Positions 37,057-46,537 of a DNA stretch of 64,000 nucleotides are shown here, in pieces. Made by a program: the position numbers and the translations under genes. The notes below the pieces were generated by a model that was given only the letters and a program-made list of their open reading frames with translations, made no database searches and was not told where the DNA came from. Positions within the stretch are counted from its first letter, which is position 1; each line of letters begins with the position of its first letter. The DNA is taken from assembly GCF_900103035.1 (NCBI RefSeq), contig NZ_FMWO01000045.1:1-64000 (forward strand). The letters are read 5' to 3'. This stretch comes from Nitrosomonas mobilis. GTDB lineage: Bacteria > Pseudomonadota > Gammaproteobacteria > Burkholderiales > Nitrosomonadaceae.

Positions 37057-38079
37057 ATGATTATAGAAACCGGCGCAAACTCAACTGTTGAGAAACTATC
37101 CGAACAATCCGGTCAGCGTCATCCTCGCACCATGCCATCTTCCCCTGCTATAAAATGGCAGGTTGAAGCTATTCAAAAGCTGTTGGATCTTCCATTTGCA
37201 GACTTGCTCTTTCAAGCACAGACCGTGCATCGCACGTATCACGATGCCAACGCGGTGCAGCGATCGACGCTGATATCGGTCAAAACCGGCGGGTGTTCGG
37301 AAGATTGTGCCTACTGCCCACAAGCGGCACGTTACCATACCAGCGTGGAAAACCAGGCCATGTTATCGTGCGAAGAGGTCGTTGCGGCGGCAACAGCAGC
37401 CAAGGCGAATGGTGCCACGCGGTTTTGCATGGGGGCAGCCTGGCGGGGGCCTAAACAACGCGATATCGAACAGGTAACCGCAATGATCACGGCTGTCAAA
37501 GCCTTGAATATGGAAACGTGCGCCACGCTTGGTATCCTCAAACCAGGTCAGGCGGAACAGCTCAAACAGGCCGGACTCGATTACTACAACCACAATCTCG
37601 ATACTTCGCCTGAATTTTACGCAGAAATTATCACCACACGCGATTATCAAGATCGTCTCAATACCCTGGCAGCGGTTCGCCAGGCAGATATTCATGTTTG
37701 TTGCGGCGGAATCGTCGGCATGGGCGAATCACGCATCGCTCGTGCAGGATTGATCGCACAGCTGGCCAACCTCGATCCTTACCCAGAATCCGTACCTATC
37801 AATAACCTAGTTCAGGTGGAAGGCACCCCTTTGCATGGTACGGCAGAACTTGATCCACTGGAATTTGTGCGTACCGTCGCAGTAGCACGCATCACCATGC
37901 CAAAAGCAATGGTTCGGCTCTCCGCTGGTCGGCAGCAAATGTCGGAAGCTGTGCAGGCGCTCTGCTTTCTCGCCGGGGCCAACTCGATTTTTTATGGTGA
38001 AAAACTGCTGACGACCGATAATCCTGATACCGAAAAAGATCAGATATTATTTGACAAATTGGGGCTGCACGCATTGTAA
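37057..38079 (+). CDS. bioB: Biotin synthase
   Basis: BioB inserts sulfur into dethiobiotin. The 340-residue radical-SAM protein has the CxxxCxxC cluster motif in [35 protein letters not shown] and [12 protein letters not shown] with the 2Fe-2S ligands. I chose the ATG at 37057; an in-frame TTG lies at 37048. It begins the bioB-F-H-C-D cluster. The 160 bp to bioF carry a MITE-like repeat. Confidence 0.96.
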   Translation: MIIETGANSTVEKLSEQSGQRHPRTMPSSPAIKWQVEAIQKLLDLPFADLLFQAQTVHRTYHDANAVQRSTLISVKTGGCSEDCAYCPQAARYHTSVENQAMLSCEEVVAAATAAKANGATRFCMGAAWRGPKQRDIEQVTAMITAVKALNMETCATLGILKPGQAEQLKQAGLDYYNHNLDTSPEFYAEIITTRDYQDRLNTLAAVRQADIHVCCGGIVGMGESRIARAGLIAQLANLDPYPESVPINNLVQVEGTPLHGTAELDPLEFVRTVAVARITMPKAMVRLSAGRQQMSEAVQALCFLAGANSIFYGEKLLTTDNPDTEKDQILFDKLGLHAL

Positions 38080-38085
38080 CCACAG

Positions 38086-38223
38086 GGGCACTTCTAAAAA
38101 TTCAGAGTTCTAAGCAAGACCAGCGCGAATAAAAAATGTTGACGCAGCATATAATTGATATGTAAGTAAATGTTTTTTGAGTAACGGTGTATTGTTGCGA
38201 AATATGAATTTTTAGAAGCGCCC
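38086..38223. repeat. MITE-like repeat, copy 1, between bioB and bioF
   Basis: The 138-bp block has inverted ends GGGCACTTCTAAAAATTCA and, from the right, GGGCGCTTCTAAAAATTCA. It is flanked by direct CACAG copies (38081-38085 and 38224-38228). It is ~85% alike over its length to the block at 42947-43085, including GAATAAAAAATGTTGACGCA. It encodes nothing. It sits inside the biotin cluster. Confidence 0.85.
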
Positions 38224-38238
38224 CACAGCCAAATTATT

Positions 38239-39405
38239 ATGCTGACCGATCTGAGTAAAGCGCTGCTGCAGCGCCGTGCGGCTGGATTGTATCGTACCCG
38301 TACGATATCGGACGGCCCTCAATCTACGCGAATGACAATCGATGGGGAAACCTTTCTTGCATTCTGCAGCAACGATTACCTGGCACTGGCAAATGATCCG
38401 GAGTTGCTGGCAGCAGCATCTCTGGGACTGGAACGCTATGGCATAGGTGCTGGCGCATCACATCTGATCAATGGACACAGTCAGGCGCATCACGAACTCG
38501 AAAAAGCACTGGCGGATTTCACCAGATTTCCGCGCACACTACTCTTTTCCACTGGGTATATGGCAAACATGGCGGTTGCTACGGCCTTGCTGGGACGGCA
38601 CGATGCCATTTTTGCCGATCGTTTCAACCATGCTTCGCTTAACGATGCCGCATTACTCTCGCAGGCAAGCTTAAGGCGTTATCACCACCTTGATCTGGAT
38701 CATCTCGAAAGCCAGCTGACGCAAACACCGGCAAAATGCAAACTGGTGATGACCGATGCAGTATTCAGTATGGATGGTGATTGCGCACCAATCGGTGATC
38801 TGCTCGTATTGTGTCAGCGTTTCGGTGCCTGGCTACTGGTCGATGATGCGCATGGGTTTGGAGTACTGGGGGAGCAAGGTCGCGGGAGTCTTTTTCAGAC
38901 ACATTTTCCGGAGAATCATGTGCCGCACTTAATCTACATGGCGACACTCGGCAAGGCCGCGGGCGTTGCCGGTGCTTTTGTCGCCGCACAGACAGAAGTG
39001 ATTGAAACCTTGATTCAGCAGGGCCGCACGTACGGCTATACCACGGCTTCGCCACCTTTGCTGGCCCATACCTTGCTGACCAGTTTGCAAATTATTGCAC
39101 AGCAATCGTGGCGTCGAGAACAGCTTGTTCGGTTAATTGAACGATTACGACAAGGGTTGGTATCACTGCCATGGCAATTGCTGCCCTCAACAACGGCGAT
39201 TCAGCCATTACTGGTTCGCGATAATGAACAAGCATTGCAGTTGAGCGCGGCATTGCGCGAACGTGGCATCTGGGTACCGGCGATTCGTCCACCGACAGTT
39301 CCCAAAGGAACGGCGCGACTGCGGATCACTTTATCTGCCGCACACACTTTAGCAGAAATCGACCAGCTAACGCTTACGCTGCGTGATCTGAAAAATACGC
39401 TATGA
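38239..39405 (+). CDS. bioF: 8-amino-7-oxononanoate synthase
   Basis: BioF is a PLP enzyme that joins pimeloyl-ACP and alanine. The 388-residue protein has FCSNDYLALANDP, GIGAGASHLINGHSQAHHE, VDDAHGFGVLGEQGRG and TLGKAAGVAGAFVA (the PLP Lys). It is 15 bp past the MITE copy, so its ribosome site is close to that element. It overlaps bioH by 4 bp. Confidence 0.96.
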   Translation: MLTDLSKALLQRRAAGLYRTRTISDGPQSTRMTIDGETFLAFCSNDYLALANDPELLAAASLGLERYGIGAGASHLINGHSQAHHELEKALADFTRFPRTLLFSTGYMANMAVATALLGRHDAIFADRFNHASLNDAALLSQASLRRYHHLDLDHLESQLTQTPAKCKLVMTDAVFSMDGDCAPIGDLLVLCQRFGAWLLVDDAHGFGVLGEQGRGSLFQTHFPENHVPHLIYMATLGKAAGVAGAFVAAQTEVIETLIQQGRTYGYTTASPPLLAHTLLTSLQIIAQQSWRREQLVRLIERLRQGLVSLPWQLLPSTTAIQPLLVRDNEQALQLSAALRERGIWVPAIRPPTVPKGTARLRITLSAAHTLAEIDQLTLTLRDLKNTL

Positions 39406-40187
39406 ATACGCAATTTCAGTCGACCGATGAACAAAAACTGTTCATTCAGAGTGAGGGTGGCGGCCCGAATCTGGTCATGTTGCATGGTTGGGGTATGCAT
39501 GGCGGAATCTGGGATAGCGTTGCACCACAATTGGCGCAGCGTTTTCGTCTCCATCGTATCGATCTGCCTGGCCACGGTTTTAGTCAGGCATTGCCACTGC
39601 ATTCGCTGGAAAGCCTGACCGCCAGTATCGCTCTTCATGTGCCTGCCAACTCAATCGTCTGCGGTTGGTCACTGGGCGGGCAAATAGCCCTCACGCTGGC
39701 AAGGGACTGGCCAGCGTGTGTCAGTCAGTTGGTACTGGTTGCAACTACCCCCTGTTTTACCAGGAAAACGGATTGGTCCTGGGGAATGGCTGCCGCCACC
39801 TTGCAGCTTTTCAAGGAGAACCTCGACCGCCAGTATCTGCGGACACTGCAACGCTTTCTCGCCTTGCAAGTCCGTGGAGGAATTGATCAGGCTCCCGTTC
39901 TGGCACAGCTGCATGAACGCCTGTTGCAGCGCGGACAGCCAGCACCTCAAGCACTACAGGCCGGACTGCACATTCTGTTGACCAGTGATTTAAGAGCAGC
40001 ATTGCCGCACATTACCCAACCTGTCATGCTGATTCATGGTGAAAATGATGTGATTACCCCCGTGAATGCAGCACGCTGGATGCAGCAGCAACTGCCTCGC
40101 ACTCAATTCAAACCAGTAGCGCATTGTGGCCATGCTCCCTTTCTTTCCTATCCGGAATTTTTCGTGGAATGTTTCAATGATTTATGA
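39402..40187 (+). CDS. bioH: Pimeloyl-ACP methyl ester esterase BioH
   Basis: BioH removes the methyl group from pimeloyl-ACP methyl ester, ending the BioC-started detour through fatty acid synthesis. The 261-residue alpha/beta hydrolase has LHGWGMHGGIWD, the nucleophile elbow CGWSLGGQIAL, the acid in HGENDVITP and the catalytic His in HCGHAPFL. It overlaps bioF by 4 bp and bioC by 11 bp. Confidence 0.95.
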   Translation: MNTQFQSTDEQKLFIQSEGGGPNLVMLHGWGMHGGIWDSVAPQLAQRFRLHRIDLPGHGFSQALPLHSLESLTASIALHVPANSIVCGWSLGGQIALTLARDWPACVSQLVLVATTPCFTRKTDWSWGMAAATLQLFKENLDRQYLRTLQRFLALQVRGGIDQAPVLAQLHERLLQRGQPAPQALQAGLHILLTSDLRAALPHITQPVMLIHGENDVITPVNAARWMQQQLPRTQFKPVAHCGHAPFLSYPEFFVECFNDL

Positions 40188-41076
40188 TCACGCACTCGAT
40201 AAACGCTTGCTGCGCCGCTCGTTCGAGCGAGCCGCGACCAGCTATGATGGTTCTGCCGTACTGCAGCGGGAAGTATGTGAGCGCATGCTATCACGCTTAG
40301 CCTACATTAAACGAGACCCTGCCCTCATACTCGATGCGGGTAGCGGTACCGGTTTTGGCACCCGCCAATTACAGGCTTACTATCCGAAGGCAAATCTAAT
40401 TCCGCTTGATATCGCTTTGCCGATGCATATTCAGGCGCGCGCGCATCAATCTGAATCGGGTCTTTTATCTGAATGGCTGCGTTGGTTACCGTTTAGCAAG
40501 CATTCACGAAATTTCTCTGTTTGCGGGGATATTGAGAAAATACCATTTCGTGATGCCTGCGTGGACATGATCTGGTCGAACCTGGCGATTCAATGGTGCA
40601 ACGACCTCAAAGAGACCTTCTCGCAAGCGTATCGCATACTCAATACGGGTGGACTGCTGATGTTCAGCACCTTCGGCCCCGATACGCTCAAGGAACTGCG
40701 CCAGGCTTTCAAAGCTGCTGATCGATACAATCATGTCAACCGATTTGTCGATATGCATGACATAGGGGATCTGTTGGTACATTGCGGTTTTTCTCTGCCG
40801 GTCATGGATATGGAATACGTTACCCTCACCTACGAAGATGTCAAAAGTATCATGCATGATCTCAAGGCGATCGGCGCACATAACGTCACACACGGCAGAC
40901 CGCGTGGATTGATGGGGAAAGGCATCTGGCAACGAGTGGCCGCTCATTACGAAACCCTGCGCCAGCAAGGAAAACTGCCCGCCACCTATGAAATTATCTA
41001 TGGGCACGCGTGGAAACCGGATTCTCGCCAGCCCGCGCTGAAGGCCGCTACCCGGCGGAAACTGGGTCTGACATAA
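40177..41076 (+). CDS. bioC: Malonyl-ACP O-methyltransferase BioC
   Basis: BioC methylates malonyl-ACP to start pimelate synthesis. The 299-residue SAM methyltransferase has RRSFERAATSYDG near the start, LDAGSGTGFGTRQL (SAM motif I), DMIWSNLAIQWCNDL and LLMFSTFGPDTLKEL. I chose the ATG at 40177, which aligns with BioC starts; it lies within the last codons of bioH. Confidence 0.95.
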   Translation: MIYDHALDKRLLRRSFERAATSYDGSAVLQREVCERMLSRLAYIKRDPALILDAGSGTGFGTRQLQAYYPKANLIPLDIALPMHIQARAHQSESGLLSEWLRWLPFSKHSRNFSVCGDIEKIPFRDACVDMIWSNLAIQWCNDLKETFSQAYRILNTGGLLMFSTFGPDTLKELRQAFKAADRYNHVNRFVDMHDIGDLLVHCGFSLPVMDMEYVTLTYEDVKSIMHDLKAIGAHNVTHGRPRGLMGKGIWQRVAAHYETLRQQGKLPATYEIIYGHAWKPDSRQPALKAATRRKLGLT

Positions 41077-41079
41077 ACG

Positions 41080-41751
41080 GTGGAGACAGCGAGTCAGATA
41101 ACCGGATATTTTGTTACCGGCACCGATACGGGTATAGGCAAAACTACGGTGAGCTGCGCATTACTGCATGAGTTTGTCAGACGAGGTAATGCCGCTGTTG
41201 GCATGAAACCGGTCGCCGCAGGTAGCGAAAATGGGATTTGGCGAGATGTCCTCAACCTACAACAGGCCAGTAACCTTGCTCTTCCCCATGCACTGATTAA
41301 TCCCTATGCACTGACAGCACCCGTGGCACCGCACATATCAGCCAGCAAGGACGGTATCCATATTGACCTGGCCGTCATTCATCAGGCATTTAATGCATTG
41401 CGGGCACAGGCGCAGATTGTCATTGTAGAAGGTGCTGGTGGTTTTCTGGTACCGCTGAATAATGAGCATGATACCGGCGACCTTGCAACGCTGCTGGGGC
41501 TGCCGGTTATTCTGGTGGTAGGCATGCGGCTCGGTTGTCTCAACCATGCATTGCTGAGCGCACATGCCATCCAGGCCAGAGGTTTGGTACTGGCAGGCTG
41601 GGTAGCAAACCAGCTTGACCCGGATATGCCATACCTGGCAGAAAATATCGAAACCCTGCGCACACGGCTGCCCGGTCCGTTGCTTGGTATTCTGCCATAT
41701 CAGCCATTCACCAATGCCGAATCATTTGCCGACTTACTCAAGCTTCCATGA
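41080..41751 (+). CDS. bioD: Dethiobiotin synthetase
   Basis: BioD closes the ureido ring of dethiobiotin using ATP and CO2. The 223-residue P-loop protein has FVTGTDTGIGKTTVSCALL, GMKPVAAG and VEGAGGFLVPL. The start is a GTG at 41080, 3 bp after the bioC stop; there is no nearby in-frame ATG before the P-loop. Its 3' end overlaps the opposite-strand iminopeptidase gene by 14 bp. Confidence 0.94.
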   Translation: METASQITGYFVTGTDTGIGKTTVSCALLHEFVRRGNAAVGMKPVAAGSENGIWRDVLNLQQASNLALPHALINPYALTAPVAPHISASKDGIHIDLAVIHQAFNALRAQAQIVIVEGAGGFLVPLNNEHDTGDLATLLGLPVILVVGMRLGCLNHALLSAHAIQARGLVLAGWVANQLDPDMPYLAENIETLRTRLPGPLLGILPYQPFTNAESFADLLKLP

Positions 41752-42697
41752 ATTTTATTTTGAATGCCTCCGTCGCCTCTATCAATGCAGCCAGAATACC
41801 AGGTTCCCAGGCAGAATGTCCCGCATCGGCAATGATTTTGAATTCTGCCTGCGGCCAGGCTTCATACAAATCATACGCGCTGAGAATCGGACAAACGGCA
41901 TCGTAACGGCCTTGTACGATTACCGCCGGCAGGTCATGCAGCTTGTAAACATTCTCCAGCAGGCTATCTTTTGGCAGGAAGATATTATTCTTGAAGTAAT
42001 GTGCTTCCATTCTGGCAAGCCCTAAAGCAACAGTATCACTGGTAAAATATTCTACCGTTTCCGCGCTAGGCAACAAGGTTGAACAGCTGCCCTCATAGCG
42101 CCCCCAAGATCGGGCAGCAGGCATATGGATGGCGGGGTCCGGATTTAGCAGTCGCCGGTAGTAAATAGCAAGAATATCTGCGCGTTCAATGGGAGACAGT
42201 GAATCCACAAACTCGTGCCAGGCTTCCGGAAAGAAATTACGCAACCCATACAGGAACCAGTTTATTTCGCTTTGCCGACAAAGAAAAATACCTCGCAGAA
42301 TAAATCCTAAGCACCTCTCCGGATGTGCTTCGCCATACGCCAACGCAAGTGTGCTGCCCCACGATCCACCGAATACCAGCCATTTATCTATACCAAGATG
42401 CTCACGCAAGGTTTCAATATCTTCGATCAAAAGTGGTGTCGTATTCTCACGAATTTCTCCAAGCGGCATAGACCGTCCTGCACCACGTTGATCATAAATG
42501 ATGATACGGTAATACGTCGGATCAAAAAAGCGACGGTGCGCTGGTGACGATCCCGCGCCCGGTCCGCCGTGGAGAAATAAAACCGGCAACCCATCAGGCC
42601 GGCCTGATTGCTCCCAGTACATGGTGTGAAGGTAATCGAGTGGCAACATGCCATCTGCAAAGGGTTCGATAGACGGGAAAAGCTCTTTTTTTGTCAT
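41738..42697 (-). CDS. pip: Proline iminopeptidase
   Basis: This alpha/beta hydrolase releases N-terminal proline from peptides. The 319-residue protein has LFLHGGPGAGSSP (oxyanion hole), YDQRGAGRS, the nucleophile elbow FGGSWGSTLALAY, an acid in GRYDAVCP and the His in DAGHSAWEP. I chose the ATG at 42697 (MTKKELFPSIEPF), the family start; the frame is open back to 42769. It converges with bioD. Confidence 0.93.
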   Translation of the reverse strand: MTKKELFPSIEPFADGMLPLDYLHTMYWEQSGRPDGLPVLFLHGGPGAGSSPAHRRFFDPTYYRIIIYDQRGAGRSMPLGEIRENTTPLLIEDIETLREHLGIDKWLVFGGSWGSTLALAYGEAHPERCLGFILRGIFLCRQSEINWFLYGLRNFFPEAWHEFVDSLSPIERADILAIYYRRLLNPDPAIHMPAARSWGRYEGSCSTLLPSAETVEYFTSDTVALGLARMEAHYFKNNIFLPKDSLLENVYKLHDLPAVIVQGRYDAVCPILSAYDLYEAWPQAEFKIIADAGHSAWEPGILAALIEATEAFKIKFMEA

Positions 42698-42946
42698 TGT
42701 CTTGAATTGGATTCGGTTGTAACGTAACAGAGGTAGCAGGAAATATTTTGAAGACAAACAGCGTGGCAATTATACGCTGTCGGATCTGGTGCTTCTTACC
42801 GGATTATATTCAGGCGGTCTAATGAAATGCGGCACAAATAATAGTGAGTTTTATTGTATGCCGCCTGGTGAATATTGCTATAGTTCCAATACATATAACG
42901 GGCGTCTCAAAAATAGAGATCTTTGAGATGATCCGCATTAACTTCA

Positions 42947-43085
42947 GGGCACTTCTAAAAACTCGGAGTTCTAAACAAGACCAGGAGCGAATAAAAAATG
43001 TTGACGCAGCATATAATTAATATGTAATGAAACTTTTTATAAGCAACACAGTATTGTGACGAAATATGGGTTCTTAGAAGCACCC
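42947..43085. repeat. MITE-like repeat, copy 2, upstream of a small gene
   Basis: The 139-bp block has inverted ends GGGCACTTCTAAAAACTC and, from the right, GGGTGCTTCTAAGAACCC. It is flanked by direct TTCA copies (42943-42946 and 43086-43089). It is closely similar to the block at 38086-38223. It lies 22 bp before the ATG of the 83-residue gene, so it may supply or disturb that gene's promoter. Just upstream is a TCTCAAA/TTTGAGA hairpin (42905-42928). Confidence 0.85.
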
Positions 43086-43106
43086 TTCAAATATAAAGGA
43101 GAAATC

Positions 43107-43358
43107 ATGCCGCATATAGCAATGGGAGAACAGGAAATGTCAATGTTGCGCACAGAAATTGAAATATTGATGAGGGAACGTCAGTATCTTCTGAAAACAG
43201 TAGGCGCAACGGCTTCTTTTGTATCCAGTCTGAATTTTGGTAATCTCCCTGGTCATATCCGTGAGACCGCCAGTCAATTATCATCCTGCCTGAATGCGCT
43301 TCCTGAAGAAACGTTACGCGACGCTCTGAAAAGCCAAGGAAAAATTATTCATTTGTGA
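43107..43358 (+). CDS. Small conserved-looking protein, translationally coupled to patatin
   Basis: The 83-residue product starts MPHIAMGEQEMSMLRTEIEI after a clear AAGGAG. It is predicted helical (heptad-like Leu/Ile in the first half), with LPEETLRDALKSQGKIIHL at the end. I recognise no family. Its TGA overlaps the GTG start of the patatin gene (GTGA), so the two are probably co-translated. The upstream open extension to 43056 lies in the MITE end and is not coding. Confidence 0.7.
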   Translation: MPHIAMGEQEMSMLRTEIEILMRERQYLLKTVGATASFVSSLNFGNLPGHIRETASQLSSCLNALPEETLRDALKSQGKIIHL

Positions 43359-44512
43359 GCGAACTGACTCATAAGAATTTGCAAAAACCACGGCTTGGTT
43401 TGGTTTTAACGGGTGGTGGAGCGCGCGCGGCTTACCAGGTAGGGGCGTTACGCGCCATCGCAGAGATGCTGCCAGCACATGCCTATAGCCCTTTTCCCGT
43501 CATCTGCGGTACTTCTGCAGGCGCGATCAATGCAGCGGGTGTGGCCATGGCCGCCACCCACTTTTCAGAAGGAATAAAACAACTCGAATCCGTGTGGGGA
43601 AATCTGCATACTGATCAGGTCTATCGTTCCGATCTGTTGGGCGTGCTTCAGAATACTCTGCGCAGTATCGGTTCCTTAACGTTCAAACACATGGCAGGAA
43701 AACCGGTATCACTGCTGGATAACCTGCCACTCAAACGACTGCTGGGATGCCGCCTCCCATTTCGGGGTATTCGTAGAAGTATTCATGCCGGTGCACTGCA
43801 TGCGTTAGGTATCACCGCCTGGGGATATGCTTCTGGGCAATCAGTCACGTTTTATCAAGGTTGTCCGGAAGTTCTGCCATGGAAACGCGCGCAACGAATT
43901 GGTGTGCCGGTACGAATCGGGCTGCAACATCTGGTAGCGTCCGCATCAATCCCTTTCGTTTTTCCGGCTATTCGCGTCAATCGCGAATATTTTGGAGATG
44001 GTTCGATGCGGCAACTTGCACCGTTAAGCCCAGCGTTACACTTGGGTGCGGAACGTGTGTTGGTTATCGGGGTAAACGAACAAGAAAACCAGCCATGCGA
44101 TCGCCAAAAAGTAACCAGTTATCCGCCACTGGCACAGATAGCTGGTCACGTCCTGAACAGCATATTTGTAGATAGCCTTGACGTGGATCTGGAACGTCTG
44201 CAGCGCATCAACCAGACCATCAATCTGATTCCTGCTGCCCACAAGGAAAACGTGTCCTCACTGCGCATGGTGCGCTCCATGACCATTCGCCCCAGCCAGA
44301 AAATTGCCGAGCTTGCACAACTGCATGCCAATAGTCTGCCGCGCACCATACGCTATCTTTATCGTGCCGTTGGCGCAATGGGGCCAAATGGTGCGGCCAT
44401 GCTGAGTTATCTCCTGTTTGAAGCACCCTACTGCCGGGCGCTGATAGATATGGGTTATCACGATACACTTCACCAACGCGACGAAATACTGACATTCTTA
44501 TTTAACGAATAA
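43355..44512 (+). CDS. Patatin-like phospholipase
   Basis: The 385-residue protein has the patatin oxyanion motif LTGGGARAAYQVGALRAI, the nucleophile elbow ICGTSAGAINAAG (Ser) and the dyad Asp in EYFGDGSMRQLAP. No signal peptide is seen, so it is likely a cytoplasmic or membrane-associated acyl hydrolase. It starts at a GTG overlapping the stop of the preceding small gene. The long C-terminal region (IRYLYRAVGAMGPNGAAML) is common to proteobacterial members. Confidence 0.9.
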   Translation: MSELTHKNLQKPRLGLVLTGGGARAAYQVGALRAIAEMLPAHAYSPFPVICGTSAGAINAAGVAMAATHFSEGIKQLESVWGNLHTDQVYRSDLLGVLQNTLRSIGSLTFKHMAGKPVSLLDNLPLKRLLGCRLPFRGIRRSIHAGALHALGITAWGYASGQSVTFYQGCPEVLPWKRAQRIGVPVRIGLQHLVASASIPFVFPAIRVNREYFGDGSMRQLAPLSPALHLGAERVLVIGVNEQENQPCDRQKVTSYPPLAQIAGHVLNSIFVDSLDVDLERLQRINQTINLIPAAHKENVSSLRMVRSMTIRPSQKIAELAQLHANSLPRTIRYLYRAVGAMGPNGAAMLSYLLFEAPYCRALIDMGYHDTLHQRDEILTFLFNE

Positions 44513-44701
44513 TAGGGAAACATATCCACAGCAGACCCCCTCACTCTCACAAAATGTCAACAGACATGAGAACGCCCCCAACAAGATCCACGCAGTCGAT
44601 GCGTATCCGGATTTTCAGTCCATCGGGTTTAGCTGGTGATTGCTTAGTCTACTCCACTCTACAAACCACTGAGTCAATGCATGAAAGATGAAATCTCCTT
44701 C

Positions 44702-44929
44702 TCAGCGTTTCTGTAGGAGAAACAGAAACTCGCCATCTGTTTCGGCAGAATTTAGCAACTGATGGCCGGTTTGTTCGGCAAACACCTGAAAATCTATCAC
44801 TGCACCGGGATCGGTCGCCATGATTTTCAGTATTTTCCCGGATTTCATATTTACCAGTTGCTTTTTGGTACGCAAAATGGGTAACGGACAAACCAGCCCG
44901 CGAACATCCAACTCTTCATCAAAATTCAT
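44702..44929 (-). CDS. TusA/SirA-type sulfur carrier protein
   Basis: The 75-residue protein has the DVRGLVCPLPILRTKKQL motif with the sulfur-carrying Cys in CPLP, and the following beta-alpha-beta fold (KILKIMATDPGAVIDFQVF). Such proteins pass persulfide sulfur in tRNA thiolation or other sulfur transfer. Size and motif are complete. It is a lone gene upstream of tRNA-Ser; the 190 bp to the patatin gene contain no gene I can see. Confidence 0.9.
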   Translation of the reverse strand: MNFDEELDVRGLVCPLPILRTKKQLVNMKSGKILKIMATDPGAVIDFQVFAEQTGHQLLNSAETDGEFLFLLQKR

Positions 44930-45040
44930 ATGCTGATATTCAACTGATCAAGAAGCGCATTTTATCTGGCCCACAAAAAATAATGTGCGAGGTGAATGTA
45001 TAAAGAAAAAAGCTTACCGCAGCAATTCTTCAACCCAAAA

Positions 45041-45069
45041 AAAAACCGGCACTGTTATAACCGGTTTTT
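45041..45069 (-). terminator. Rho-independent terminator of tRNA-Ser
   Basis: On the minus strand AAAAACCGG (45069-45061) pairs with CCGGTTTTT (45049-45041), followed by four more T residues. It lies 5 bp past the tRNA 3' end. Confidence 0.85.
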
Positions 45070-45073
45070 GATT

Positions 45074-45166
45074 TGGCGGAGAGAGAGGGATTCGAACCCT
45101 CGATAAGCTTTTGAGCCTATACTCCCTTAGCAGGGGAGCGCCTTCGACCACTCGGCCATCTCTCCG
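45074..45166 (-). tRNA. tRNA-Ser (anticodon GCT)
   Basis: On the minus strand the gene begins CGGAGAGATGGCCGAGTGG and ends TCTCTCCG followed by an encoded CCA. The anticodon stem CTCCC/GGGAG encloses CTGCTAA, so the anticodon is GCT. A long variable arm (TATAGGCTCAAAAGCTTA) confirms serine identity. Confidence 0.97.
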
Positions 45167-45232
45167 ATAGAAATACTTTTAGCGTCACGCTGGTATGCGG
45201 GCCGCTATATTAGCATAGTTTGCGCAAACAGA

Positions 45233-46462
45233 TTACTTCTCCTGATCCAAGTCAAAAGCCTTGTGCAATATACGTACCGCCAATTCCATATATTTTTCAT
45301 CCACCACCACTGAAATCTTGATTTCAGATGTGGCAATCATCTGGATATTGATCCCCTCTTCTGCCAGCACACGAAACATGTTACTCGCAACGCCAGCATA
45401 TGATCGCATACCCACGCCTATCACGGAAACTTTTGCAATCTGGTTACCGCCAATAACATCACGCGCCCCAATATGCGGCAGAATCTGTTCTTTGAGAATA
45501 CTCATGGTTTTTGAGTACTCATTGCGGTTAACCGTGAACGAAAAATCGGTAGTGCCGTCGTGTCCAACATTTTGAATAATCATATCTACATCGATGTTGG
45601 CATCGGCAACCGGACCCAGTATTTGATAGGCAATGCCAGGATGATCCGGCACACCCACAATCGTGATTTTTGATTCGTCCCGATTAAATGCAATACCAGA
45701 AATAATGGGTTGCTCCATTTGCTTGTTTTCCTCAAAGGTAATCAATGTTCCTTCGCCATGCTCCTCAAAGCTAGAAAGAACTCTTAGCTTGACTTGGTAT
45801 TTTCCGGCAAATTCCACCGAACGGATTTGCAGCACCTTTGACCCCAGACTCGCCATTTCAAGCATTTCTTCAAAAGTGATTGTTTTTAGCCGTCGCGCGT
45901 TCGCCACTACGCGCGGGTCCGTAGTATAAATACCATCAACATCTGTATATATCTGGCATTCATCTGCCTTGAGTGCTGCCGCAAGCGCCACGGCCGTAGT
46001 ATCGGAACCGCCCCGCCCAAGTGTAGTGATGTTGCCCGCATCATCCCTGCCCTGAAATCCTGCTACGATGACAACATAGCCTGCGGCAAGATCCGCACGA
46101 ATATATTTTTCATCGATCTTCAGAATACGCGCCTTGTTATGCGCGCTGTCAGTCGTAATACCGGCCTGTGAACCTGTATAGCTTTTAGCTTTCACACCAA
46201 GCGTGTGTAATGCCATGGCCAGCAAGGCAATCGAGACCTGTTCGCCCGTCGATAGAATAGTGTCGAGTTCGCGTGCATCAGGTTCAGCCTGAATTTCTCT
46301 GGCTAGTGAAATTAGGCGGTTTGTTTCGCCGCTCATGGCAGACACCACCACAACTAGCGCATGACCTTGTGCCTGAAAATTAGCAACACGCCGCGCAACT
46401 TGCTTGATGCGCTCCGTGCTGCCTACCGAAGTACCGCCGTATTTTTGAACAAGAAACACCAC
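45233..46462 (-). CDS. lysC: Aspartate kinase
   Basis: LysC phosphorylates aspartate at the head of the Lys/Thr/Met/diaminopimelate pathways. The 409-residue protein has VQKYGGTSVGSTERI, VVSAMSGETNRLI, a kinase domain with TLGRGGSDTTAVALAAAL, and two C-terminal ACT domains (ITIVGVPDHPGIAYQI; VSVIGVGMRSYAGVASNMF) for feedback control. It is the single-function type with the usual ~405-residue length. GTGTTTC-type sequence precedes the ATG and no strong ribosome site is seen. Confidence 0.96.
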   Translation of the reverse strand: MVFLVQKYGGTSVGSTERIKQVARRVANFQAQGHALVVVVSAMSGETNRLISLAREIQAEPDARELDTILSTGEQVSIALLAMALHTLGVKAKSYTGSQAGITTDSAHNKARILKIDEKYIRADLAAGYVVIVAGFQGRDDAGNITTLGRGGSDTTAVALAAALKADECQIYTDVDGIYTTDPRVVANARRLKTITFEEMLEMASLGSKVLQIRSVEFAGKYQVKLRVLSSFEEHGEGTLITFEENKQMEQPIISGIAFNRDESKITIVGVPDHPGIAYQILGPVADANIDVDMIIQNVGHDGTTDFSFTVNRNEYSKTMSILKEQILPHIGARDVIGGNQIAKVSVIGVGMRSYAGVASNMFRVLAEEGINIQMIATSEIKISVVVDEKYMELAVRILHKAFDLDQEK

Positions 46463-46537
46463 AGATATTCTTTATTGGTAGTTGCAGAATTTAGAATATG
46501 CAAGACAAGATACGCATTTTAAGAAATTTCCAGAAAA

